Shown here one piece after another: positions 6,545 to 12,277 of a stretch of 12,277 bases of DNA. Under the pieces are notes generated by a model that was given only the letters and a program-made list of their open reading frames with translations, ran no database searches and was not told the DNA's origin. Within the stretch, counting starts at the first letter, position 1. The number at the start of each line of letters is the position of its first letter. Made by a program: the position numbers and the translations under genes. This DNA is from Bdellovibrio sp. (lineage in GTDB: Bacteria > Bdellovibrionota > Bdellovibrionia > Bdellovibrionales > Bdellovibrionaceae): NCBI GenBank assembly GCA_017745015.1, contig JAGIAF010000030.1, forward strand, positions 1-12,277, read 5' to 3'.

Positions 6545-7726
6545 ATGGAAAAAATAGTATTCATCTCTGGGAAAAGAACTCCCTTTGGAGCCTTTGGCGG
6601 ATCTCTAAAGGATGTATCTACAACTGATCTTGGTGTGGTTGCTGCCAAAGCCACTCTTGAACAAGCCGGCGTTTCAGCTGACAAAATCGATCACGTAGTT
6701 TTTGGTAATGTCGTTCAGTCTGATGCCGATGCCGCTTATCTTCCTCGACATATTGGTTTGAAAACAGGTGTACCTGTGAATGTAGGCGCATTCTCTGTGA
6801 ATCGTCTTTGCGGCAGCGGTTTCCAATCATGGGTGAACGCTGTGCAAATGATTCAATGTGGAGAGGCTACAGCGGTTCTTGCTGGCGGTGTTGAACATAT
6901 GTCACGCATTCCTTATGTCGCTCGCAAAGTTCGCTTTGATGGTATGCGCATGGGGAACTTCGAACTAGAAGATCTGATGACGGGCGCGTTGACAGACACA
7001 TACTCTGGCACTCCGATGGCAATCACTGCAGAAAATTTGGCAGTGAAGTACGGCATCACTCGCGAGCAAGCAGATAAATACTCAATCCAATCACAAACTC
7101 GCTTTAAAGCAGCTTTCGATAAAGGTGTTTTCAAAGAAGAGATTTGCCCGGTAACCGTAGAGACTCGTAAGGGTTCAGTTGTCATTGATAAAGACGAACA
7201 TCCAAAACCAGATTCTACTTTAGAAAAACTTGCGACAATGAAACCAGTCTTTAAAAAAGACGGTATCGTAACAGCAGCGGGTGCTTCAGGCATCGTTGAC
7301 GGTGCGGCATGTTCATTGTTGATGAGCGAAAGCAAAGCCAAAGAGTTGGGCTTAAAACCATTGGCAAGAATCGTAAGCTACGCATCGGTAGGTTGTGAAC
7401 CTTCGAGCATGGGTATCGGTCCCGCAGGTGCAGCTCGGATGGCTTTGCAAAAAGCTGGAATGAAGCTTGAGCAAATGGATCTAGTCGAAGTGAACGAAGC
7501 TTTCGCCGCTCAGTACCTAGCGGTAGAAAAAGAATTGGGTCTTGATCCGGCAAAAACGAACGTGAACGGTGGCGCGATTGCAGTAGGACATCCTTTGGGA
7601 GCATCCGGAACTCGCATCATGAATCACTTGGTTTATGAACTTCACCGCAGAAACGCAAAATACGCCTTAGGCTCAGCCTGCATCGGCGGCGGCCAAGGCA
7701 TAGCCATCATCATCGAAAAAATTTAA
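6545..7726 (+). CDS. Acetyl-CoA acyltransferase / 3-ketoacyl-CoA thiolase, ACAA2-like
   Basis: This 393-residue enzyme is a full-length thiolase, cleaving 3-ketoacyl-CoA with CoA (beta-oxidation) or condensing acetyl-CoA units in reverse. Catalytic residues are all visible: nucleophile C89 in NRLCGSGFQ, NEAFA at 317-321, H349 in GGAIAVGHPLG and C379 in ACIGGGQG. From memory, several stretches (KRTPFGAFGG, TAENLAVKYGI, DLVEVNEAFA) closely resemble animal mitochondrial ACAA2, so a 3-ketoacyl-CoA degradative role is favoured over PhaA-type synthesis. No FadB partner is nearby. The ATG at 6545 matches the family N-terminus but lacks a clear Shine-Dalgarno site; it may rely on coupling with the gene ending 18 bases upstream or be weakly initiated. 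A compact hairpin follows immediately. Confidence 0.93.
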   Translation: MEKIVFISGKRTPFGAFGGSLKDVSTTDLGVVAAKATLEQAGVSADKIDHVVFGNVVQSDADAAYLPRHIGLKTGVPVNVGAFSVNRLCGSGFQSWVNAVQMIQCGEATAVLAGGVEHMSRIPYVARKVRFDGMRMGNFELEDLMTGALTDTYSGTPMAITAENLAVKYGITREQADKYSIQSQTRFKAAFDKGVFKEEICPVTVETRKGSVVIDKDEHPKPDSTLEKLATMKPVFKKDGIVTAAGASGIVDGAACSLLMSESKAKELGLKPLARIVSYASVGCEPSSMGIGPAGAARMALQKAGMKLEQMDLVEVNEAFAAQYLAVEKELGLDPAKTNVNGGAIAVGHPLGASGTRIMNHLVYELHRRNAKYALGSACIGGGQGIAIIIEKI

Positions 7727-7745
7727 AAGGTACGCCGTACCTTTT
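7725..7745 (+). terminator. Hairpin at the end of the thiolase gene, probable terminator
   Basis: AAAAGGTAC (7725-7733) pairs perfectly with GTACCTTTT (7737-7745) around a 3-nt loop. It starts inside the stop codon. The T-run is only four bases and is followed by GGGG, so it may be leaky, and the A/T arms make it symmetric for both strands. Confidence 0.6.
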
Positions 7746-7797
7746 GGGGTGCGGCGTGGCAATATTGGCATGCTAGTACGACAGAAATAGGTAATTA

Positions 7798-8571
7798 ATG
7801 GAAAACGGACTGAATTTGCACCAACGAGTGGCTCTGATCGCAGGGCCTATGACGACGACGGTTTCTAGTATCGTGTTGAATCTTACAAGAATGGGCGCGG
7901 ACTGCGTGATTCTGGATCCAGATAAGACTGTCGCTTCTCCATTCATTAACCAAATCAATGATGCTCGCGAGATCAGCGACAAATACGGTCGCGCGATGGC
8001 GATTCAAACTGAATTGAAAACGGCTGAGCAAATTAAAGATGCTGTTGGTAAAGCTGCGCAAACTTTCGGTGGCTTGGATATTTTCATTGATGCCAACATG
8101 GCGCAAAAGCCAACTCCAATCCGTATGGATGGTAACATCGATAGCGTGGATGAATTGTTGGACCGCCATTTGAAATTGCCTTTGATGCTTACTCAAGGAG
8201 TTATTGGCTACCTTAAGAGCAGAAAAAAAGGTCGTATCATTTTCTTAATGAACGAATCCCCTGTGGCAAAAATCAAAGAAGACGTGATGGCGCAAGCGGC
8301 ACGTACAGGATTGATTCAATTTGCTTCAGCTTTGGCAAAGCAAACTGCTGAATTCAACGTAACTGTGAACACACTGACAGTGGCTTTGACCGAAGAGTAC
8401 ATCTTAGCTCATGACCCTGAATCAAAATCCATCAAAGAAGCCATGGAGAAAATGAAATCTGTGGATCCGTCTTTGAAGATCACTGAAGCTGATAAGATTT
8501 CGCAGACAGTGGCCTTCCTGGTAAGTCCCATGGGCGCTACAATGAATGGTCAAAAGTTCGCTTTGTCATAA
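7798..8571 (+). CDS. SDR-fold protein lacking cofactor and catalytic motifs (probable pseudoenzyme)
   Basis: This 257-residue protein follows the short-chain dehydrogenase/reductase pattern in length and segment order, but each diagnostic motif is altered. The Gly-rich TGxxxGxG loop is AGPMTTTV (15-22). The NNAG motif is DANM (98-101). In the catalytic segment the YxxxK pair appears as A165 and R169 (region 163-181), and the usual Ser is not evident near IIFLMNES (147-154). The C-terminal GQKFALS matches the family's usual end. It probably keeps the fold and perhaps binds an acyl-CoA or a partner without reductase activity. The start ATG at 7798 has a weak AGGT eight bases upstream. The thioesterase gene begins nine bases after its stop, so the two are almost certainly co-transcribed. 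Similar enoyl-ACP reductase-like variants are an alternative reading. Confidence 0.75.
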   Translation: MENGLNLHQRVALIAGPMTTTVSSIVLNLTRMGADCVILDPDKTVASPFINQINDAREISDKYGRAMAIQTELKTAEQIKDAVGKAAQTFGGLDIFIDANMAQKPTPIRMDGNIDSVDELLDRHLKLPLMLTQGVIGYLKSRKKGRIIFLMNESPVAKIKEDVMAQAARTGLIQFASALAKQTAEFNVTVNTLTVALTEEYILAHDPESKSIKEAMEKMKSVDPSLKITEADKISQTVAFLVSPMGATMNGQKFALS

Positions 8572-8580
8572 GGTCCTTCA

Positions 8581-9123
8581 ATGAATCTGTTCTTTCGTTT
8601 GATTTATACCATGTTGATGTCACGCTTCCGCAGCAAAGTGGGAGCGCTTGACGAATGCCGCACGCCTTATCGTTGCTTCCCGACGGACTGTGATGTTCTG
8701 GGGCATATCAATAACGGCGTATATTTCTCGATGCAGGATCTAGCGCGCATCGATTATATGATTCGCATGGGAGCAGCGCCTAAATTTTCTGCCAATGGCT
8801 GGTATCCAGTTGTCGCTGCAGAACGCATGCGTTTTAAGAAATCTATCAAGCCCTTTCAAAAATTTGAAATCTCCACGAGGTTGGCTCACTGGGACGATAA
8901 ATATACCTATATCGAGCACAAGTTCTTGGTAAAAGGGGAGCCAGTGGCTTGGGGTATGATCCGCGCACGCTTCTTAAAAAAATCCGGTGGCTTAGTTTCG
9001 ACTGAAGAGTTGCTGGGTGTTTTAGGAATTCCTCTGCAAAAGCCCGAAATGCCAGCTCACTTAAAAGCTTGGGCTGAAGCTGAAGATCGGCATATCGAAG
9101 CGGTCCTTCCAAGTAAGGCATAA
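8581..9123 (+). CDS. Hotdog-fold acyl-CoA thioesterase-like protein (4HBT_2 / THEM6-like)
   Basis: This 180-residue protein has an N-terminal hydrophobic/basic stretch (about 1-20) that may attach it to the membrane, then a hotdog domain (about 27-160). The segment TDCDVLGHINNGVYF (35-49) matches the 4-hydroxybenzoyl-CoA thioesterase active-site region, with an acidic residue (D36/D38) and the HINN turn. LARIDYMIRMG and AERMRFKKSIKPF are like THEM6-type relatives. It probably hydrolyses acyl-CoA thioesters of unknown chain length. AAGG overlapping the SDR stop codon is its ribosome binding site. The last codons (9057-9123) overlap, antisense, the tail of a truncated MerR reading frame; the thioesterase itself appears full length. 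Confidence 0.85.
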   Translation: MNLFFRLIYTMLMSRFRSKVGALDECRTPYRCFPTDCDVLGHINNGVYFSMQDLARIDYMIRMGAAPKFSANGWYPVVAAERMRFKKSIKPFQKFEISTRLAHWDDKYTYIEHKFLVKGEPVAWGMIRARFLKKSGGLVSTEELLGVLGIPLQKPEMPAHLKAWAEAEDRHIEAVLPSKA

Positions 9124-9230
9124 GTCCTGACTTTCTGCGCACGTTGCGGGGATAGCAAACCAAATTCTTCGTAATGACGAATCATTCTTTTGGTGAGGCC
9201 GGTCTTCGTTTCAACATCTTTAATGTTCAT
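9057..9230 (-). pseudogene. Truncated MerR-family regulator remnant
   Basis: The ATG at 9230-9228 is preceded by AAGGAG six bases upstream, an ideal ribosome binding site. It opens a 57-codon frame starting MNIKDVETKTGLTKRMIRHY, then EEFGLLSP. This is the N-terminal winged helix-turn-helix of MerR regulators, including the RxxRHYE-type helix. The wing that should read like NGYRxY is present only as QKVRTY, and the frame then runs antisense through the end of the thioesterase gene to a TGA at 9059-9057. MerR proteins are normally 100-150 residues or more with a dimerisation helix and effector domain; none is encoded here. I infer a deletion that removed the 3' part of the gene with a junction near 9115-9125. 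A 57-residue mini-protein that still binds DNA is possible. Confidence 0.7.
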
Positions 9231-9349
9231 TGAAATCTCCTTTCCCAGATGAGAGCGGTCGAAGCTTCGAGTTGGTTTTGCCAGGGCAACCGTTGGTCGT
9301 ATATCTCAATCAAAAATCCGGAGTCGAATCCAACAGTGGCTACTGGATG

Positions 9350-9384
9350 AAAAACTAAAAAAGCCCTTCGTTGAGAAGGGCTTT
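9350..9384 (-). terminator. Intrinsic terminator of the HD phosphohydrolase gene
   Basis: On the minus strand, AAAGCCCTTC (9384-9375) and GAAGGGCTTT (9369-9360) form a perfect 10-bp stem with a 5-nt loop. The transcript then continues TTTAGTTTTT, a classic U-tract. It lies about 70 bases after the HD stop codon. On the plus strand the U-tract is poor, so the direction is clear. Confidence 0.85.
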
Positions 9385-9411
9385 GGATATTTCTTTGAGT
9401 ATTTCGTAACA

Positions 9412-9435
9412 TTCACTGCCGACGTCGGCAGTGAA
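9412..9435. repeat. 24-bp perfect palindrome downstream of the HD gene
   Basis: TTCACTGCCGAC is followed directly by its exact reverse complement GTCGGCAGTGAA, with no loop. Allowing one bulged A, the symmetry extends to CAT...ATG (9410-9438). It sits between the HD stop codon and its terminator. The lack of a loop and of a U-tract points to a protein-binding site or cruciform more than a terminator. Confidence 0.7.
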
Positions 9436-9455
9436 ATGATCTGTCATGTAATCTA

Positions 9456-10772
9456 TTAAATATTTTGCGAACGCAGGATTTTATCTGCTTTTTCGAATTC
9501 TTCAGGGGCAACGTAGATACGATCGATGATACGCGTACCTTCGTAGCGTCTGAAGATCTCAGTGGACTGATTGATTGGAGTTGGTTTGCTCCATGGGTCC
9601 AAGTTATCGACGACGAAGATTTGGGCTGCACGTTCTTCTGGAGAAGCCGTGTGGTACTTCGACAAACGTGCCTTAGAGCTGGCCCAGATAACTTCTATGC
9701 CTTCTTTTTCCAACGCGTTCTTAACCATCTCAGGACGGTCAGACTCCGTCGTATTATGCTGCTCGAGCAAAACTTTAAACGGACGACGTTGAGCAATGCG
9801 TTTTGCCCAAGGGTTTTCGACGCTGCGAAGGTGCTCGTGCAGGCGGTAGTCATTGTACAAAGTGTATTCGTTGATATCGCCAGGTAATTTGAATGTGCAG
9901 TCTGGAGACGTCAGGTAACGATTCAGCATCTCTTCATAGATGATACTCTTATGATGTCCGTAAACCATCAAATGCATATGATGGCGAGAGATCAAAAAGT
10001 CGTCGAAGGAATACAAAGCTCGGCGGTTCATGGCCAAGTACATTTTGTTTTCTACGCGGTGGAAGGTCATGTTTTGGATCAACCAGTTCGAATCGATTTT
10101 ACCGTAGTTCGTGCCGCAGAAGTAAGAATCACGCTCCAGGTAATCCATACGGTCCGCATCGATCTCACTTGATACCAGTTGCGAAAGAATAGGGCGGTAG
10201 TCAACACCTGCATCGACGAAGAAATCATCAGGGCAGTGCAGAGCTTTATCGATCAAGCAAGCCACATGAATCGGAGAGATATCTGGGAAGTGCTTTTTGA
10301 TCGTCTCAGAGATATTGGAGTCAGTAACGTAACGAATCGTGTAGTCTTCGTGATTCGCACGGCGATTTTTGTACATCACTGTGTGCGCGATGTCGTCGTA
10401 CTTCGTTTCTTCTTCGTACAACTTAATCTTCAATTCCGAAAGCTCCGGCATCACTTGCTCAGTTGTATGAGAAAGAGGACCGTGACCCACGTCATGCAGA
10501 AGGGCTGCAAGACGCACAGTTTGGCGCAAGCGAGTTTTCACAGAAGGTTTTGAGAATGGATAGACCTTAAAAATAGAATCGAAAACCATTCCAACTAAGT
10601 GGCACACACCGACAGAGTGCAAATAGCGATTGTGTGTAGCACCTGGGAAGCTCATCTCAGAGAAGCCAAGTTGCTTAATTGCGCGAAGACGTTGGTATTC
10701 AGCCGTATCTAAGATAGCGACTTCAGGTTCTGCATAATATATAGAGCCGTGAACGGGATCGCGAATTTCCAC
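9456..10772 (-). CDS. HD-domain phosphohydrolase, SAMHD1/dGTPase-like (COG1078 type)
   Basis: This 438-residue protein has an N-terminal HD domain. Metal and catalytic residues typical of SAMHD1-like enzymes are visible: H52 in NRYLHSVG, H93-D94 in LLHDVGHGPLSH (also H97, H102) and D206 in EIDADRMDYLERD. The opening DPVHGSIYY and the RLRAIKQLG and FPGATHNRYLHS segments are typical of the COG1078 group. Members hydrolyse dNTPs to deoxynucleosides and triphosphate, or act on other phosphate esters; the substrate here is unknown. Roles in nucleotide pools or phage defence are known for the superfamily, but nothing nearby supports a defence island. The start is GTG at 10772-10770 with GGAGGT six bases upstream. 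It has its own consensus promoter and a strong terminator, so it is a single-gene unit, divergent from the flagellin. Confidence 0.9.
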   Translation of the reverse strand: MEIRDPVHGSIYYAEPEVAILDTAEYQRLRAIKQLGFSEMSFPGATHNRYLHSVGVCHLVGMVFDSIFKVYPFSKPSVKTRLRQTVRLAALLHDVGHGPLSHTTEQVMPELSELKIKLYEEETKYDDIAHTVMYKNRRANHEDYTIRYVTDSNISETIKKHFPDISPIHVACLIDKALHCPDDFFVDAGVDYRPILSQLVSSEIDADRMDYLERDSYFCGTNYGKIDSNWLIQNMTFHRVENKMYLAMNRRALYSFDDFLISRHHMHLMVYGHHKSIIYEEMLNRYLTSPDCTFKLPGDINEYTLYNDYRLHEHLRSVENPWAKRIAQRRPFKVLLEQHNTTESDRPEMVKNALEKEGIEVIWASSKARLSKYHTASPEERAAQIFVVDNLDPWSKPTPINQSTEIFRRYEGTRIIDRIYVAPEEFEKADKILRSQNI

Positions 10773-10796
10773 TTTAGTACCTCCGAGACAGTCCTA

Positions 10797-10825
10797 CGTA
10801 TCAATGTTTGAGGCATTTCTGTCAA
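10797..10825 (-). promoter_or_regulatory. Sigma-70 promoter of the HD phosphohydrolase gene
   Basis: On the minus strand a perfect TTGACA (10825-10820) is followed by a 17-base spacer and GATACG (10802-10797; three of six matches). The predicted start near 10790 leaves a leader of about 18 bases with GGAGGT. The -10 overlaps TACGTATCA, a motif repeated upstream of the flagellin. Confidence 0.6.
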
Positions 10826-10846
10826 CCCTGGAGCGGGGGTAAGTTG

Positions 10847-10875
10847 TTGATTTTACAAGGGATACTACCTATAGG
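10847..10875 (+). promoter_or_regulatory. Candidate sigma-70 promoter upstream of flagellin
   Basis: TTGATT (10847-10852), a 17-base spacer and TATAGG (10870-10875) match the consensus at 4/6 and 4/6. It would give a leader of about 180 bases before the flagellin ATG. It may be secondary to the flagellar-type promoter further downstream. Confidence 0.35.
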
Positions 10876-10931
10876 GGCTTATTGCGTTTCAGCTCCAATA
10901 TATAGGACCTAGGACCAGAAGTGTAAAAAAA

Positions 10932-10943
10932 TGATACGTATCA
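10932..10943. promoter_or_regulatory. Palindromic operator-like site TGATACGTATCA
   Basis: A perfect 12-bp palindrome lies directly upstream of the candidate FliA promoter. Nine of its bases (TACGTATCA) recur at 10796-10804 over the HD-gene -10 region, 139 bases away. A regulator binding both could control the divergent pair. Confidence 0.4.
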
Positions 10944-10944
10944 C

Positions 10945-10971
10945 TTTAGGAATTTCTGGCAACTCCGATGA
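10945..10971 (+). promoter_or_regulatory. Candidate FliA (sigma-28) promoter of flagellin
   Basis: TTTA (10945-10948), a 15-base spacer and TCCGATGA (10964-10971) resemble the flagellar sigma-28 consensus TAAA-N15-GCCGATAA: six of eight matches in the -10, the right spacing and a weak -35. Flagellins are usually transcribed by FliA, which supports the reading. Confidence 0.4.
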
Positions 10972-10997
10972 GTAAGGTAACAGGTGAACTGCCCAAC

Positions 10998-11038
10998 GGT
11001 ACCAAGTAGGTACCTCGAGTTTCAAGGATCGAAACTCG
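10998..11038 (+). promoter_or_regulatory. Tandem hairpins in the flagellin mRNA leader
   Basis: GGTACC (10998-11003) and GGTACC (11009-11014) pair around AAGTA, and CGAGTTTC (11016-11023) pairs perfectly with GAAACTCG (11031-11038) around a 7-nt loop. Both lie between the putative start site and the AAGGAGGAGG Shine-Dalgarno sequence at 11049-11058. They may stabilise the mRNA or bind a post-transcriptional regulator. Confidence 0.55.
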
Positions 11039-11062
11039 GTAAATCTTCAAGGAGGAGGAATT

Positions 11063-11911
11063 ATGGGTTTGAGAATTAACACGAACACAGCTTCGTTGAA
11101 CGCACAAAGAGTTTTGTGGGGCACGAAGATTGGTCTTGATAAGAGCATGGAAAAGCTCGCTTCAGGATTCCGTATCAACCGCGCTGGTGACGATGCTGCC
11201 GGTCTAGCGATCTCTGAGAATTTGAAAGCTCAAGTTCGCGGTCTAAAACAAGCGTCACGCAATGCTCAAGACGGTATCTCTCTAGTCCAAGTGGCTGAGG
11301 GTTCCATGAATGAGATCTCTTCGATCTTAATCCGTCTCAGAGAGTTGTCTGTACAAGCAGCTTCTGACACTGTCGGACCGACTGAGCGTCAGTTCCTAAA
11401 CGTAGAGTATGATCAACTGGTATCAGAGATCGACCGTATCTCCGAAGGTACAGAGTTCAACGGAACTCAACTTTTGGCGGGTGTTGGTTCTATCTTGGAC
11501 TTCCAAGTTGGTACTAGAAATAATCCAGAAATCGACCGTATCTCTTTCGACGCATCAAAAGCAGACGCTAACTCTGCAGCACTTGGTGTAAACTTGACGT
11601 CAGTTGCAGATAAAGCTTCAGCACAAAATGCTCTAGCAGCAATCGACCAAGCGATCGTGAGTGTCTCTGCAATGCGCGCAGACTTCGGTGCGATCCAAAA
11701 TCGTCTCCAATCAACTGTTTCTAATATCCAAGTTTCAGTTGAGAACATGTCAGCCGCTAACTCTCGTATCAGAGACGTAGACGTTGCTGAAGAGACTTCA
11801 GAAATGACTAGAAATAATATCTTGTTGCAAGCAGGTACTAGCGTACTAGCACAAGCGAACCAACAAGCTAACGTAGCACTTGGACTCTTGAACAAATCTT
11901 TCCAAGGTTAG
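11063..11911 (+). CDS. fliC: Flagellin
   Basis: This 282-residue protein is the flagellar filament subunit, exported by the flagellar type III apparatus and polymerised outside the cell. The conserved N-terminal D0/D1 region (about 1-140) includes MGLRINTN, KLASGFRINRAGDDAAGLAISE and LRELSVQAAS. The C-terminal D1/D0 (about 195-282) includes MSAANSRIRDVDVAEETSEM, then ILLQAGTSVLAQANQQ. Only about 55 residues separate the two, so there is no large D2/D3 domain, as is usual in short flagellins. There is no signal peptide, as expected. It has one of the strongest ribosome binding sites in the window. Bdellovibrio genomes carry several fliC paralogues; which one this is cannot be told from the sequence alone. 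Confidence 0.96.
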   Translation: MGLRINTNTASLNAQRVLWGTKIGLDKSMEKLASGFRINRAGDDAAGLAISENLKAQVRGLKQASRNAQDGISLVQVAEGSMNEISSILIRLRELSVQAASDTVGPTERQFLNVEYDQLVSEIDRISEGTEFNGTQLLAGVGSILDFQVGTRNNPEIDRISFDASKADANSAALGVNLTSVADKASAQNALAAIDQAIVSVSAMRADFGAIQNRLQSTVSNIQVSVENMSAANSRIRDVDVAEETSEMTRNNILLQAGTSVLAQANQQANVALGLLNKSFQG

Positions 11912-11917
11912 TCTAAC

Positions 11918-11951
11918 GAACTTATCCTAACAAGGATGCTAGGGTAAGTTC
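11918..11951 (+). terminator. Hairpin after flagellin, possible transcript end
   Basis: GAACTTATCCTA (11918-11929) pairs with TAGGGTAAGTTC (11940-11951), 12 base pairs with one G-U, around a 10-nt loop. It starts seven bases after the stop codon. There is no T-run after it, so it may act as a 3' mRNA stabiliser rather than an intrinsic terminator. Confidence 0.5.
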
Positions 11952-12066
11952 TGACTCAACTTCCAAGAAAGATTCCGGTTCCCGATCTTATCTTCAATGA
12001 TCAAGATCACCCTCAAGAGAATCGCCACTGCGGTGGTGGATTCCGAGTGTATATAAGCCCGAAGCT
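11952..12066. other. Structured intergenic region after flagellin
   Basis: No gene is seen here. Two further inverted repeats are visible: GATCTT/AAGATC (11984-11989 / 12003-12008, 13-nt loop) and GAATC-GCCAC with GTGGT-g-GATTC (12019-12043). With the preceding hairpin they form a run of three stem-loops in about 125 bases. This could be a long structured 3' UTR or a small RNA. Confidence 0.35.
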
Positions 12067-12277
12067 CTATTTATATGAGCTGACAATTTGATCTGTTTCC
12101 TGCGACGTGCCCCCCACAGAGATGTGGGGGACCACATTTCTCAAATTTCGATTTTTGAGAATGGGAAGATAGACGGGTGGATTTTTGTATCTGTATTTTC
12201 CGGCGACTTCTTCGTCGATGGCATTCGTGACGACGTCCAGACCTATCGCGACCTCTACAATATCCAGCGGCTGGAGG
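12067..12277 (-). CDS. Probable 3' end of an unidentified minus-strand gene
   Basis: A minus-strand frame enters from the right edge and stays open for 69 codons to TAG at 12069-12067. The encoded tail includes LDIVEVAIGLDVVTNAIDEE, KYRYKNPPVYLPILKN and VVPHISVGG. G-rich first codon positions and sensible residue composition suggest real coding, and it would converge with the flagellin gene. I do not recognise a family. About 70 open codons could also be chance, so the call is tentative. A strong GC hairpin (12111-12130) lies inside it. Confidence 0.45.
   Translation of the reverse strand, partial: LQPLDIVEVAIGLDVVTNAIDEEVAGKYRYKNPPVYLPILKNRNLRNVVPHISVGGTSQETDQIVSSYK
12111..12130. repeat. 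GC-rich hairpin with GAGA tetraloop
   Basis: CCCCCACA (12111-12118) and TGTGGGGG (12123-12130) pair perfectly around GAGA, a stable GNRA-type loop on the plus strand. TCTCAAA/TTTGAGA (12139-12145 / 12154-12160) forms a second hairpin just after it. A weak T-rich stretch follows the first. If the minus-strand frame is real, these are inside its coding region. Confidence 0.6.

Larger units (their letters stand above)
9231..9455. other. Intergenic region between MerR remnant and HD phosphohydrolase
   Basis: This stretch contains the HD-gene terminator (9350-9384), a 24-bp palindrome (9412-9435), and a 12-bp palindrome TCGAAGCTTCGA at 9259-9270 just upstream of the MerR remnant. A minus-strand frame ends at 9227, its TGA overlapping the MerR ATG by four bases. 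Its last 38 or so codons look somewhat protein-like, but it has no credible start. Confidence 0.5.

Noticed and set aside
7757..7775. Sigma-54-like TGGCA...GC pattern upstream of the SDR-fold gene
   Set aside because: The GG-to-GC spacing is 8 or 12 bases instead of the required 10.
8846..9163. 105-codon minus-strand frame over the thioesterase end
   Set aside because: It is mostly antisense to the thioesterase and is in a different frame from the MerR-like start with its good ribosome binding site.
9456..10772. HD phosphohydrolase as part of an anti-phage defence island
   Set aside because: SAMHD1/dGTPase-like proteins can act in defence, but this gene is a single transcription unit with no nuclease, toxin, or mobile-element neighbours.
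10773..11062. Cyclic-di-GMP riboswitch in the flagellin leader
   Set aside because: Such RNAs are known in Bdellovibrio, but I do not see the conserved core of that class; the leader hairpins are simple stems.

Overview
The window looks like a piece of a Bdellovibrio-type chromosome (phylum Bdellovibrionota). This is inferred from a Bdellovibrio-like short flagellin, many exported proteins of unknown function, a TonB-family protein with long charged linker, and moderate GC content. No 16S rRNA or other decisive marker is present, so the assignment is probable, not proven.

Layout. Positions 1-656 (minus) hold the N-terminal part of a TonB-like energy transducer that runs off the left edge; its ribosome binding site lies in a long inverted repeat. 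Divergent from it are a PP2C phosphatase (791-1516) and a membrane-anchored M23 peptidase (1572-2576), which ends at an intrinsic terminator. A small exported repeat protein (2741-3334) follows, with a promoter whose spacer is a near-perfect palindrome. It abuts, stop to stop, a convergent 766-residue exported protein of unknown function (5635-3335, minus). After a 339-base gap come another small exported unknown (5975-6526), an ACAA2-like thiolase (6545-7726), a short-chain-dehydrogenase fold protein without its catalytic motifs (7798-8571), and a hotdog-fold thioesterase (8581-9123). The last three look like a lipid / acyl-CoA cluster.

The 3' end of the thioesterase gene overlaps a 57-codon minus-strand remnant of a MerR regulator (9230-9057) that still has an excellent Shine-Dalgarno site. 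An HD-domain phosphohydrolase (10772-9456, minus) follows, with a strong minus-strand terminator and a 24-bp perfect palindrome downstream of it. The HD gene and a flagellin (11063-11911) are divergent. Their 290-base spacer contains a consensus promoter for the HD gene, two candidate promoters for the flagellin, a repeated TACGTATCA motif and two hairpins in the flagellin leader. The right end (11912-12277) is rich in hairpins and holds the probable 3' end of another minus-strand gene.

No CRISPR array, insertion sequence, rRNA or tRNA gene was seen. The most unusual items are the sequestered ribosome binding site of the TonB-like gene, the truncated MerR gene, the motif-less SDR protein, the 24-residue repeat protein and the regulatory architecture around the flagellin.
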